This document shows, piece by piece, positions 26,584-35,344 of a DNA stretch of 64,000 bases (position 1 is the stretch's first letter; every line of letters begins with the position of its first letter). The position numbers were made by a program, and so were the translations under genes. Below the pieces are notes generated by a model. That model had not been told where the DNA came from, ran no database searches, and saw only the letters and a program-made list of their open reading frames with translations. This DNA comes from Pseudomonadota bacterium. Lineage in GTDB: Bacteria > Myxococcota_A > Polyangia > Polyangiales > Polyangiaceae. Location: positions 1 to 64,000 of the forward strand of contig JAFAER010000050.1 in assembly GCA_023423895.1 (NCBI GenBank), given 5' to 3'.

Positions 26584-27840
26584 ATGTTCGAAGTTCGTGT
26601 CAGCCGTCGCCGCCGACCAGACCCGGCATCACTCGTCCTCGCTGCCGCCGGCGGCGCCATCGCAACGTCTGCCGTCAACGTGCTCCGCGATGCTTCGCGG
26701 CGTACACGCGCGAAGAATCGAATGACGTCGACTGCGAGCCACACGGCCAACCTGATGGGCAAGGCCGCGCGAGACGCGAAGAACCGCGCCGCGGGCGCCG
26801 CAGCGAGCGCGAAGAGCCTGATCCGCAAGGACCACGCCTCCGACGAGACGCTCGTCGCTCGCGTGCGATCGCGGCTCGGCCGCGTGGTCACGCATCCACA
26901 TGCCATCCAGGTCAGCGCACACAACGGGCGCATCGTGCTCTCGGGTCCGATTCTGCGTCCCGAGGTCAGCCACCTGCTCCACGAGGTCCGGCGAGTACGC
27001 GGTGTACGCGGGATCGACAACCAACTCGAGGTGCATCAGCACGGCAACAACGTGCCGTCGCTCCAGGGGCCCGGCCGTGCCCCGCGCGCGCCGGAGCTGC
27101 TGCAGGAGCGCTGGACGCCGAGCCTGCGCGTCGGTGCAGCCGTCCTCGGCGCGGTCGCAGCGGCCGCCGGCGCCGCTCGTCTATCGCAGTCGCGGATCGC
27201 CGGGCTCGGGCTCACGGGCGTCGGCGCGCTCCTCGTCGTTCGCGCCGTGTTCGACGAGCCGCTCGGCCGCGTTCTCGGCCTCGGCCCGACGCGCCGCTCC
27301 GTCGAGATCCAGAAGACGATCACGATCGACGCGCCTGTCGAGCAGGTGTTCGAGCTCTTCTCCAACGTCGAGCGTTTCCCCCAGTTCATGGACCACGTCC
27401 AGAAGGTGACGCCGACGGGTGAAGGGAGATCCCACTGGAAGGTCCGCGGTCCGCTCGGCACATCGGTCGAGTGGGATGCCGAGGTGACGAGCTATGAACC
27501 GAACCAGCACATCGCGTGGAAAAGCGTCGACCGGGCGATGATCAAGCAGGCTGGGATCGTGCGCTTCGAGCCCGCGCTCGACGGTCGCGGCACGCGCCTC
27601 GACGTGCATCTCTGCTACAACCCGGTCGCTGGGTATCTCGGTCACGGGGTCGCGTCGTTGTTCAAGGTCGACGCGAAGACCTCCTTCGACGAGGACCTCC
27701 TCCGGCTCAAGTCGCTGCTCGAAGAGGGCAAGGCGACGGCACACGGTGCACAGATGACGCGCGATCGGCTCGAGGTGGGCCCGACGCCGAGCATCGAGCG
27801 CTCCGGACGAGAACAGACGCTGGTCGATCAGACGCGCTGA
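26584..27840 (+). CDS. BON-domain and SRPBCC-domain fusion protein
   Basis: The protein has 418 residues. The N-terminal 80 residues are Arg/Ala-rich with a hydrophobic stretch (LVLAAAGGAIATSAVNVL). A BON domain follows at about 85-155 (RVRSRLGRVVTHPHAIQVSA, VVLSG-like core, then VRGIDNQLEV). A hydrophobic segment (about 180-225) has two helices. A C-terminal SRPBCC/polyketide-cyclase domain spans about 235-385, starting IQKTITIDAPVEQVFELFSN and containing HWKVRGPLG and EWDAEVTSYEPNQHIAW. BON domains bind membranes; SRPBCC folds bind lipids or hydrophobic ligands. The combination suggests a stress or envelope lipid-handling role. The ATG is well supported by GGAGG at 26571. Confidence 0.82.
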   Translation: MFEVRVSRRRRPDPASLVLAAAGGAIATSAVNVLRDASRRTRAKNRMTSTASHTANLMGKAARDAKNRAAGAAASAKSLIRKDHASDETLVARVRSRLGRVVTHPHAIQVSAHNGRIVLSGPILRPEVSHLLHEVRRVRGVRGIDNQLEVHQHGNNVPSLQGPGRAPRAPELLQERWTPSLRVGAAVLGAVAAAAGAARLSQSRIAGLGLTGVGALLVVRAVFDEPLGRVLGLGPTRRSVEIQKTITIDAPVEQVFELFSNVERFPQFMDHVQKVTPTGEGRSHWKVRGPLGTSVEWDAEVTSYEPNQHIAWKSVDRAMIKQAGIVRFEPALDGRGTRLDVHLCYNPVAGYLGHGVASLFKVDAKTSFDEDLLRLKSLLEEGKATAHGAQMTRDRLEVGPTPSIERSGREQTLVDQTR

Positions 27841-27846
27841 CCGCGC

Positions 27847-28869
27847 TCAGCCCGCTCGATGCGCCACGCGGTCGAGCACGATACGCATCCGGGCTCGTCC
27901 TTCGCGCACGCGGGTGACCGCTTCGTTCACGGACGTCATCGGCATCCGCTCCACGATCGGCGCGATGCCGTGCTCTGCCGCGAAGGAGAGCATGCGGCGC
28001 ATCGTCCGCGTGCTCCCGATGACGCTGCCGGTGATCCGCTTCTGTTCGTCGAGAAGAGGGTCGACGGACACGGTGAGTGGGGCACCCGGGATGCCGACGA
28101 GGCAGAGTGTACCTTCGAGATCGAGCACGCTCATCCACGCCGTCCAGTCGAGCGTCGCATGCGTCGTGACGAGGAGAAGGTCCACGACGCCACGCGGAAG
28201 GGCGTCACGCGTATCGACGAGCTCGGCCGCGCCGAGCGAGCGCGCGAGCTCTTTCTTCGAAGGATCGGGATCGAACGCGACGACCGTCGCTCCGAGCGCG
28301 GATGCGAACCGGACAGCGAGATGTCCGAGCCCTCCCACGCCGACGACGCCGACCCGCGTGCCCTCGCGCACGTGCATCCGCTCGAGCGGAGAGAACACCG
28401 TGAGCCCCGCACAGAGCAGCGGCGCGGCCGTCGCCGGATCGAGCGACGGCGGAAGCTCGAAGCAAAAGCGCGCATCGCAGCGGACACGGTCCGCGAATCC
28501 ACCTGGACGCCCGGAGCACGTCCGCACCTTGCCGCCGGTGCAGAGGTGCTCGCGCTCGGAACGACACGCGCTGCAGACGCCGCACGCGCCCGCCTGCCAA
28601 CCGAGGCCGACGACGGCCATTTCTGAAATTTGCACGCTCCGCCCCGCCCGCACGACACGCCCGACGACCTCGTGGCCCGGCACGAGCGGACGCGCCACGT
28701 CGCCCCAGTCGCCATCGAGAAGATGGACATCGCTATGGCAAACGGAGCAGTGGTCGACGGCAATTTCGACCTCCGTATCGGCCAGCGGCCCCGGATCAGG
28801 AAGCTCGATGGGCTCGAGCAGCTGGCCCCGGGCAACCTGTGCGAAGGCGCGCCATCCGCGAGAGATCAT
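27847..28869 (-). CDS. Zinc-dependent alcohol dehydrogenase (CAD/YahK type)
   Basis: This 340-residue medium-chain dehydrogenase reduces aldehydes or oxidises alcohols with NAD(P). Catalytic zinc ligands lie in HCSVCHSD (Cys41) and GHE (His66, Glu67). Structural zinc ligands are Cys96, Cys99, Cys102 and Cys110. The Rossmann motif is VVGVGGLGHLAV. The pattern fits the cinnamyl-alcohol/YahK subfamily, which is broad-range and usually NADPH-dependent. It converges with the BON-SRPBCC gene (six-base gap) and diverges from the DUF362 lipoprotein gene. The ATG at 28869 is the natural start. Confidence 0.92.
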   Translation of the reverse strand: MISRGWRAFAQVARGQLLEPIELPDPGPLADTEVEIAVDHCSVCHSDVHLLDGDWGDVARPLVPGHEVVGRVVRAGRSVQISEMAVVGLGWQAGACGVCSACRSEREHLCTGGKVRTCSGRPGGFADRVRCDARFCFELPPSLDPATAAPLLCAGLTVFSPLERMHVREGTRVGVVGVGGLGHLAVRFASALGATVVAFDPDPSKKELARSLGAAELVDTRDALPRGVVDLLLVTTHATLDWTAWMSVLDLEGTLCLVGIPGAPLTVSVDPLLDEQKRITGSVIGSTRTMRRMLSFAAEHGIAPIVERMPMTSVNEAVTRVREGRARMRIVLDRVAHRAG

Positions 28870-28984
28870 GGTCGAAGGTCATGCCTCGACACCGGACGGC
28901 GCGCAACGTGGCGCGTTCGAAGCCTGGTGCTATATGCCGCCGCCTCGCCCGCAGCCCGCTCTTCCTCCCCCTCCGAGCAAAGCC

Positions 28985-30166
28985 ATGCACATCAAGACCT
29001 CCCGCAAGACAGGCCGGCGCATCATCGACTCGAAGAGCCTCGTCGACGAGTTCGCAGCGAAGGAGCTCTCGCGCCGCCAGATGGTGCAGGCCGTCATGCT
29101 CGGGACGGTCGGGACGTGGCTCGGCGCATCCGGTCTTGCCGGATGCACGACGAAGACGGTGACGGCGCCTGGCGCCGCGAGCAGCGGAGGCCCCTCGGCC
29201 GACGCCGACGGCGGTGAGGCGACGACGAAGCACCTCGTCGGCATGGGATACGACGAAACGGATCGTGACGCGGCGTTGCAGGCGGCCCTCGCCGAGACGA
29301 TCGGGCTCGGGATGATCTCCGCAGGTCAGTCCGTCTACCTGCGCGTCAACAGCAACTCCGGCGACCTCTACCCGTACTCGACGTCCGCCGAAACGATCCT
29401 CGCGATCGGCGGGATGCTCCGGGACATCGGCGTCACCGATATCCGCGTCGGCGATCGGTCGTTCTGGGGTGACACGAACACCGCGGGAAATCTCACGAAG
29501 AACGGCATCACTGCCGCGGCGAAGAAGATCGGCTCGAGCGCGGTCGTCTACGATGACGACGTCGACTGGGTGACGCTGCCGGACGGCTCGACGCCGGACT
29601 GGGTGGATACGGTTCGTCTCCCGAAGCCGGTGATGACGGCGGACCACCAGATCATCCTCTCCGTCGTGAAGACGCACTTCATCTCGCAGTTCACCATGTC
29701 TCTGAAAATCGGTCTCGGGCTCGTCCACGCCGACGACCGCAAACGCGACGGCAACCTCAAGGTCCACGACACAAAGGTCCTCTACAAGCAGATCGCGCAG
29801 GTCAACAAAGCGTTCACGCCCTCGCTCGTCGTGATGGACGGCTACGAGGCGGTCGTCTCCGGCGGCCCCACCAAGAACGACCGCCCGTCCGGCGCTCCTT
29901 CCTCGTGGAAGGGCGGCATCACGTCGAAGCCGAAGGTCTTCATCGTCAGCACCGACCGCGTCGCCGCGGACGTCGCCGGCGTCGCCGTCCTCCAGACGGT
30001 GAGCCCGGACTACGAGGAAATCCACGCGACGAAGCCGTTCGCCAATCCGCAGATCAAAGCCGCCATCGCGGCGGGCGATCTCGGCATCTCCGATGCCTCG
30101 GCGTTCGATCTCTCCGGTCCGACCGTGCCGGAGCTCGAAACGTACCTCGCAAAGATCACGGGCTGA
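28985..30166 (+). CDS. DUF362-domain Tat lipoprotein
   Basis: The protein has 393 residues. Residues 29-31 (SRR followed by QMVQAV) and a hydrophobic stretch ending in ASGLAGC (Cys54) look like a twin-arginine signal with a lipobox, preceded by a long basic N-tail. A Gly/Ala/Ser linker leads to a DUF362 domain at about 90-390 with strands such as VYLRVNSNSG, ITDIRVGDRS-like, FIVSTDRVAADVAGVAV and the short final helix. DUF362 proteins are uncharacterised; many carry 4Fe-4S motifs, but I see no Cys cluster here. A neighbouring upstream ATG in the same frame gives a Pro-rich extension that I reject. Export by Tat would suggest folding or cofactor loading in the cytoplasm. Confidence 0.8.
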   Translation: MHIKTSRKTGRRIIDSKSLVDEFAAKELSRRQMVQAVMLGTVGTWLGASGLAGCTTKTVTAPGAASSGGPSADADGGEATTKHLVGMGYDETDRDAALQAALAETIGLGMISAGQSVYLRVNSNSGDLYPYSTSAETILAIGGMLRDIGVTDIRVGDRSFWGDTNTAGNLTKNGITAAAKKIGSSAVVYDDDVDWVTLPDGSTPDWVDTVRLPKPVMTADHQIILSVVKTHFISQFTMSLKIGLGLVHADDRKRDGNLKVHDTKVLYKQIAQVNKAFTPSLVVMDGYEAVVSGGPTKNDRPSGAPSSWKGGITSKPKVFIVSTDRVAADVAGVAVLQTVSPDYEEIHATKPFANPQIKAAIAAGDLGISDASAFDLSGPTVPELETYLAKITG

Positions 30167-30707
30167 CGCCACCGATTGCGCGGCTTGCCCCTCGCGGCTG
30201 CTCGTTGCCGCTCGCCGCGTCGCGGTTGCCGTTCACCGCTCGCCGCTTCCCGTTGCCGAAGGAGACAAGGAGACAAGGGGGCCATTCTCCTCTTTGACCT
30301 GGCACCTCGTCGGCCCTCAGGAATCGCTTCGCGATTCCTTCGGAAAGTTTGCGAGCAGATCGCGAAGCGCTCTGGGAGCGCCGACAAGGGGCCAGGTCGA
30401 GAACGAAGCCGGGCCCGTCTCGCTGCTTGTCTCCTTGTCTCCCTGTTCAATCGATCGAGCGTCATCGTGAACGAGGGCGCAAATCGCGCGACGGTGGCTC
30501 GTTCAGTTCGTCCGGTGTCGAATGAGGCAGCGGCGCGAGGGTCCGATCGAATAACTCGGCCGTAGCGTCGTCCATCTGCGGCGCGTCACCCGAAGGGAGA
30601 CGGGCGATCGCGCACTTCGGCGTCGGCGGGCCGGCCGCTCCGTCCGGCAAGTCTGCTGCTTTTGGCTCGGGGTCGTCCTCGGCGACGGCCTCCGAAGAGG
30701 GGTCCTC
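30167..30707. other. 541-base intergenic region with repeats, no gene seen
   Basis: Upstream of the inverted-repeat element (30261-30442) the sequence repeats CGTTGCCG/CTCGCCGC motifs at about 30185-30260. The rest has no reading frame with coding character. The promoter of the barrel protein at 30708 should be near its end; none was recognised. Confidence 0.6.
30261..30442. repeat. Long imperfect inverted repeat, possible non-autonomous element
   Basis: Two arms pair over about 55 bases. GGAGACAAGGAGACAAG at 30261-30277 is perfectly matched by its complement at 30426-30442. GACCTGGC.CCT.GTCGGC at 30296-30314 is matched 17 of 19 by 30380-30398. The 65-base centre contains a nested palindrome GAATCGCTTCGCGATTC at about 30321. 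No coding capacity or target-site duplication was recognised. It could be a MITE/REPIN-like element or a structured transcript end after the DUF362 gene; the nested palindrome does not resemble a tRNA or a CRISPR repeat. Confidence 0.65.
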
Positions 30708-31433
30708 ATGCCGCTGTGTGCCCGCACGGCCCTCGCCGTGTGCTCGTTCATGGGTGTTCTTTCGGGAAGCTCGTACGCCGCTGCGGGAATCGAAGCGCAC
30801 GATTCGATGCCGGGCGAGTCGCTCGGGCAAGAGCGTGCGCCGGAGCCCGCCACACCGCGACTGACCGCGCCGCCCGTGAACGAAGCGAGCAGCGCCAACG
30901 CGGGCCGGACGACCGTGCGCTCGACCAAGGATACGAAGCGCTTCGTCGTCGCACGGGACTTCGGCGTGGTGGTCCCGGTGGGGAAGCTCGCCGAGACGGC
31001 CGCTGCGATGTACGGCCCGATCGTGCGGCTCGGTTTCCACATCGACGACCGCTTCGAGGTCGCCGTCCGCGCCGGCTACCAACGCGGCTTCGACAAGGAG
31101 GTTGCCGGTGTCACCGGCTCGTTGTCGTCGCTCCCCATCGGCGCAGGCGCGCGATGGTTCTTCTTCGGTAACCGCGAGCTCCTCTATGCCGGGCTCGAGG
31201 TCGGCGTGACGGTCTTCCGCCACAAGCACACCGCTCGCACGTCTTTCTTCGACGTGAGCGCCGACGCGACCTGGGTGAGGCCCAGCGCCGACGTCGCGCT
31301 CGGGTTCGTGTGGAGCCGGACGACGCCAATCGACCTGCGTGCTCAGGTCAGCTCGCTCGACCTGATTTCGAGAGGCGGCCCGACGGGCGCGCTCGCCGTC
31401 GGCGTGACGGCGGGCTACTCGATCTACTTCTGA
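30708..31433 (+). CDS. Outer-membrane beta-barrel protein
   Basis: The 241-residue protein has a signal peptide (to about residue 24) and a Pro/Ala-rich, disordered-looking segment to about 75. It then has alternating amphipathic strands (FVVARDFGVVVPVG, RFEVAVRAGYQRGF, ELLYAGLEVGVTVF, LAVGVTAGYSIYF). It ends in Phe after an aromatic-alternating strand, the usual BamA-recognised C-terminus, so an eight-stranded barrel in the outer membrane is likely. No pore or enzyme family is recognisable. It stands between the intergenic repeat and a convergent surface-repeat gene. Confidence 0.75.
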   Translation: MPLCARTALAVCSFMGVLSGSSYAAAGIEAHDSMPGESLGQERAPEPATPRLTAPPVNEASSANAGRTTVRSTKDTKRFVVARDFGVVVPVGKLAETAAAMYGPIVRLGFHIDDRFEVAVRAGYQRGFDKEVAGVTGSLSSLPIGAGARWFFFGNRELLYAGLEVGVTVFRHKHTARTSFFDVSADATWVRPSADVALGFVWSRTTPIDLRAQVSSLDLISRGGPTGALAVGVTAGYSIYF

Positions 31434-31487
31434 CCTCGTTTCGCGACGTATCTCCCGCGTCCCTCGGGTGAGACCAGTCGCCATCGT

Positions 31488-32684
31488 TCAGCGGCTGGCC
31501 GCCCGCGGGCTCGACGCGAAGTCGTCGTCGTCACCTTCTCCGAAGCCGATGTTGAGCAGCCCGGTCCACGGAAGAAGGCCGCCTTCCTCCGCATGATTGA
31601 CGAGGCCGATCTGCACGCCGCGAAGGCTCGCCGCATGATTGACGACGCCGACCTGCAGCCCGCGCACCTTCCCGGCAATGTTCGCGACGCCCATCTGCGC
31701 GCCGTCGACGTTCTTGGCGTAGTTCCCGCCGCCGACCTGCATGCCCTGGTGCTCGCCCAGCGCGATCGTCGCTCCGCCGATCTGGAGACCGTACGACTCG
31801 CGCGACGAGATCGCTCCGAGCCCGATCTGCGCGAGGCCTTTGAACGTGCCCGCGCCCGCGGTGATCGCTCCGATCTGGGCGCCCCCGACGAAGTCGCCGG
31901 ACGTCCAGCTCGAGCCGCCGAGCTGGGCGACCCCGTAGAACCCACCGCGGACGGAGTTGACGAAGCCGACCTGCGCGAGGCCCGCGAAGCGATCGTCGCC
32001 TCCACGATCGTCGCTGAACATCGCCTCGCCGACGCCGTTGACGACGCCCAGCTGCATGACGCCCGTGAACTTCTCACGCGTGTGGTTGTACGCGCCGACC
32101 TGCGCAACGCCGAGGAAGGTCTGGTCGGTCCGGTTGTACGCGGCGAGCTGCATCATGCCGGTGAATCGATCCGCGCGGTTGTAGGCGGCCACCTGCTCGA
32201 GCGCGACGATCCTGCCGGCACGGTTGTAAGCGAGCGCGACCTGACCGATGCCGGCGAGCTTCTTCGCGCCGTTCTCGGTGAGCGTCAGCTGCACGCCGCC
32301 GTAGAACGCATTCGCGAAGTTGCGGCCGAGTGTCAGCTGAGCGATGCCGGCATGCACGTGCGCATCGTTGCGGACGCCGGCGAACGACACGCCACCGTAG
32401 AAGTGCTCGGTGTTCGCACGGGCGACGGCGAACGTCCCGATGCCGCCGAACGTCCCGAGGCGCGGCGTGAAGCCCGCGTGGGCAATGGCCCAATCGGCGG
32501 GCGGAGCCGTCGCGATGGGTGCTTCGACCGCGCGCACCGGCTCGGGGATCCCGAGCGGCGGCGGGGTCGGCGCTTCGACCTGGTCGGTAGCAACCGGGAC
32601 GGAGTCGTCGGCAAGCGAAGGCGCCGCCTGCAGGAGGACGGAGGCGAAGAGGGGCAGAGCGAGGAGGCCGAGACGCGAGCGCAT
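31488..32684 (-). CDS. LA_2272-type surface-repeat protein
   Basis: The protein has 398 residues. A signal peptide ends near ALA at about 25. Residues of about 70-360 are tandem repeats of 12-20 residues built on GVxQxGxxNxxxxxxG, for example FTGVMQLGVVNGVG, FRGLAQIGLGAISS, MQVGGGNYAKNVDGAQMGVAN and GVQIGLVNHAEEGG. This is the pattern of the LA_2272-type surface repeat proteins known from Leptospira and other bacteria, which may fold as beta-solenoids. The C-terminal Asp-rich stretch lacks a membrane signal. The frame is open upstream to 32855, but only as low-complexity Arg/Ser, so I use the ATG at 32684. Function: surface interaction, inferred. Confidence 0.72.
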   Translation of the reverse strand: MRSRLGLLALPLFASVLLQAAPSLADDSVPVATDQVEAPTPPPLGIPEPVRAVEAPIATAPPADWAIAHAGFTPRLGTFGGIGTFAVARANTEHFYGGVSFAGVRNDAHVHAGIAQLTLGRNFANAFYGGVQLTLTENGAKKLAGIGQVALAYNRAGRIVALEQVAAYNRADRFTGMMQLAAYNRTDQTFLGVAQVGAYNHTREKFTGVMQLGVVNGVGEAMFSDDRGGDDRFAGLAQVGFVNSVRGGFYGVAQLGGSSWTSGDFVGGAQIGAITAGAGTFKGLAQIGLGAISSRESYGLQIGGATIALGEHQGMQVGGGNYAKNVDGAQMGVANIAGKVRGLQVGVVNHAASLRGVQIGLVNHAEEGGLLPWTGLLNIGFGEGDDDDFASSPRAASR

Positions 32685-32760
32685 GACGTCGAAACGACGC
32701 CGCTGGCTCGGCCTTACACCTGCGCGCGCCCCCTGGCCGCGAGAGCGAGCGCGCGATCGC

Positions 32761-34368
32761 TCAGAGGCAGCTCGGCTTGAAGACCTTCTTCGTACCGTCG
32801 AAGTAGAACGGCGGATTGCAGTCACGCGCCGGCGTCGGCACCGCTCGCGGCGCACGAGCCGGCGCAGCGAAACGTCCAGCGGCCGGCGATCGCGTCGGCG
32901 CGGCTGGCGTCGCGCTCGCCGAGAGCGGCGGCGCTACCACGATCGGCGGCGGCGCCGGAGGGACGAGCGGCTCGGCCGCCGGCGGAGCGATCGACTGCGC
33001 GGGCGCCGTCGCCGCGACCACCATGGGCGCGATCGGTTCGGGGGAAGCGACCGCCGCTGCAGACGCGCGCGCGGGCGGCTGGACGATCACCATGCCGCTC
33101 AGGAGCGCGATCACGATGAGCAACGCCGCGACGACGACCCACGGAAGCAGCGTGCGTGCATCGAACGTGATCCGATCGAGCCGCGACGCCAGCGCGGTCG
33201 ATGCCGTGAGGCTGATCGTCTTCGGCGAGACGCTCGGGATCGGGCTCGGACGCGGGTTCGCGTCGAGCGTCACTGCGTTCAACCGCATCCGCGCTCCGGA
33301 GCTTCTCACCTCGGGAGCGAAGAGCCGAGCCGACTCGCTCGCTCGGTGAGCGCGAACATCCTCCTCGTTGGCGGCCAGCATCTTCTGCCGCTTGGTGATG
33401 TACTCCGCGCCCGCGAGCTTGACCCACGCAGCAACCTCCGTCGCCGGTGCGTTCGGCGCGACGTCCGCGAGTGCCGCTGCCATGTCCGCAGCCGTTCCGT
33501 AACGCGCTTCCTGCTGCGTGGCCATCGCCCGCGCGATGATGGGCTCGAGCAGGTAGACCTGCGCCCAGCGATCCGCCGCGATCCTGCCGCGCTCCGCTTC
33601 GAGCGCCTCCGTCGGCGTCGGCGTCGACCCGAGCGCGACGGCGCGCACGAAGTCGGCGTCGTTCTTCCCGTCGTAGAAGCGGCGGTTGACCAGAAGCTCC
33701 CAGAGGAGGACGCCGGCCGCATAGATGTCGGCGGTACGGGTCACCCGCTCGGCGCGCATCTGCTCGGGAGCCATGTACGCGAGCTTGCCCTTGAGGAAGC
33801 CTTCACGCGTGTGGTGCACGCTCGTGCGGGCCTTGGCGATCCCGAAGTCGACGAGCCGAGATACTCCGTCGACGCTGACGAGCACGTTCTGGGGAGACAC
33901 ATCGCGGTGGACGATGTTGAGCGGCACGCCGGCGTCGTCGGTCGCCTCGTGCGCCGCGTGGAGCCCCGCGAGGACGCCCGACATGATCGTGAGCGCTATC
34001 GGCAGCGGCACGGGCTCGTGGGATGCGAGCGCGAGCTTGAACAGGTAGCTGAGCGGAACGCCGTGTACGTACTCCTGGACGAGGATGACCTCCTCTCCGT
34101 CGAGGATGACGTCGAGCACTGGCACGACGTTGGGATGATGGATGCGCGAAGCGATGCGCGCCTCGTCGTGGAACATCGCCACGAACTCCGGATCATCCAC
34201 GTAGTGAGGGTGCAGCCGCTTGGCCGCAACGAGGCGGGTCACGCCCTCCACGGCCATCAGCCGAGCCGCGTGCACCGTCGCCATCCCTCCGCGAGCGATC
34301 GGCGGATGAAGGAGGTAGCGTCCGACGCGTATGGGGTAGGACTCCGCGACCGCGCTGCCGTAGTTCAT
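32761..34368 (-). CDS. Membrane-anchored eukaryote-like Ser/Thr protein kinase
   Basis: The protein has about 535 residues from the ATG at 34368; ATGs at 34413 and 34392 are alternatives. The kinase domain starts at the beginning: IARGGMATVHAARL, VAAKRLH (Lys), HRDVSPQNV catalytic loop, VDFGIAKA and MAPEQM. After a Pro-rich region there is one membrane helix (LLPWVVVAALLIVIALLSGMV) at about 395-420. A long Ala/Pro/Val tail follows and ends in a short Cys-containing domain (DCNPPFYFDGTKKVFKPSC), a common C-terminus of myxobacterial kinases. The kinase is therefore a transmembrane one with an extracytoplasmic tail that may sense envelope state. It is followed directly by a surface-repeat gene on the same strand. 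Confidence 0.87.
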   Translation of the reverse strand: MNYGSAVAESYPIRVGRYLLHPPIARGGMATVHAARLMAVEGVTRLVAAKRLHPHYVDDPEFVAMFHDEARIASRIHHPNVVPVLDVILDGEEVILVQEYVHGVPLSYLFKLALASHEPVPLPIALTIMSGVLAGLHAAHEATDDAGVPLNIVHRDVSPQNVLVSVDGVSRLVDFGIAKARTSVHHTREGFLKGKLAYMAPEQMRAERVTRTADIYAAGVLLWELLVNRRFYDGKNDADFVRAVALGSTPTPTEALEAERGRIAADRWAQVYLLEPIIARAMATQQEARYGTAADMAAALADVAPNAPATEVAAWVKLAGAEYITKRQKMLAANEEDVRAHRASESARLFAPEVRSSGARMRLNAVTLDANPRPSPIPSVSPKTISLTASTALASRLDRITFDARTLLPWVVVAALLIVIALLSGMVIVQPPARASAAAVASPEPIAPMVVAATAPAQSIAPPAAEPLVPPAPPPIVVAPPLSASATPAAPTRSPAAGRFAAPARAPRAVPTPARDCNPPFYFDGTKKVFKPSCL

Positions 34369-34634
34369 ACGAGCGTTCTCGGGTTCGTCCATCGGTCGGG
34401 CGGCTTTCATCATTCGAACAGCTCGAGCTCGCTCGGCGAACGGACCGAAGATCCTCCACCCCCTCACCACGCAGGAGCACGTCACGAGCCAAGCGGGTGC
34501 GCCTTCAAGTGGCCGTCAAGTGGCGTCTCGAAGACGCCTCCGCTCGTCATGCAGCGTGGTCTTGCGGGTGGCCACCCGCAGCAAGCGGTGCGGGCTGCGT
34601 CCCGCGATGGCAGCTGCCCGCAGCGCCGACGCGC
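34369..34634 (-). other. Spacer with hairpins after the deformylase gene
   Basis: A tight hairpin at 34522-34538 (7-bp stem, CGA loop) and an 18-base perfect palindrome at 34563-34580 (TGCGGGTGGCCACCCGCA) lie in this 266-base spacer. The spacer also holds two copies of TCAAGTGGC at 34505 and 34516. They follow the end of the minus-strand deformylase gene, so transcription termination is a plausible role. The kinase promoter should also lie here. Confidence 0.5.
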
Positions 34635-35231
34635 TCACCGGTACACACCGTCGACGAAGACGTCGGCCACGGGATCGAGGACGCGATCCAGAAACATCGT
34701 GCCGTCGAGATGGTCGATCTCGTGCTGGATGCAGCTCGCCTCGATGCCGTCGGCCGTGAGGACGACGTGTTTGCCGGTCCCTGGCACGTACCCGCTGACG
34801 ATCACCTCCGCTGCACGGCCGACATCGGCCGCGAGCCGCGGCGTGCTCATGCATCGCTCGAGCATGGTCGTGGTTCCACGACGGGAGATGATCCGCGGAT
34901 TCGCGAGGACGACGAGGGCCGCACACGAGCGCGCCTCCGGATGACCGGTCACGTTCATCGCGAACAGCCGGACGCTCTCGCCAATTTGAGGTGCGGACAG
35001 GCCCACCCATGTCGCGTGGACGCGGAGCGTCGCGACGAGCAGGTTCGCCAGACCGACCACGGGGCCCGACATGGGGTTCACCTCGGCACACGGTCGCGCG
35101 AGCAGCGGATGGGGATGCTCGAGCACCTGGCGAACGAGCAGACGCGAATGGGTGCCGCTCCGAGGCCGAGCAGGCTCACCTCGCACCGCGAGCGCAGGGA
35201 CGTTTCCGGGTATGTGCTTGCGTGCGACCAT
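34635..35231 (-). CDS. Divergent peptide deformylase
   Basis: The protein has 198 residues. It has all three deformylase motifs: VGLSAPQIG near residue 76, the metal Cys in ERCMS (Cys127; usually EGCLS, so Gly is Arg and Leu is Met), and QHEIDHLDG (His170, Glu171, His174), which are metal ligands and catalytic Glu. The N-terminal 40 residues are longer than usual and contain an Arg/Pro stretch. The start ATG at 35231 is decided by a strong AAGGAGG site. Deformylase removes the formyl group from nascent N-terminal Met. The Gly to Arg change near the active site is a reason to treat it as a divergent or secondary enzyme. Confidence 0.85.
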   Translation of the reverse strand: MVARKHIPGNVPALAVRGEPARPRSGTHSRLLVRQVLEHPHPLLARPCAEVNPMSGPVVGLANLLVATLRVHATWVGLSAPQIGESVRLFAMNVTGHPEARSCAALVVLANPRIISRRGTTTMLERCMSTPRLAADVGRAAEVIVSGYVPGTGKHVVLTADGIEASCIQHEIDHLDGTMFLDRVLDPVADVFVDGVYR

Positions 35232-35344
35232 CCTCACCTCCTTCGCGTGGCCTCGCCCACGTGGAGGGACGCAGCACGGAGCAGGCCAGGCAGAGCCCGT
35301 CCGCGCTCGCGGAAACATCCGGCGTCGTCGAACCCTTCGCGACG

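Noticed and set aside
30261..30442. CRISPR array or tRNA
   Set aside because: There is one inverted-repeat pair with unrelated arm spacing, no direct repeat-spacer pattern and no cloverleaf.
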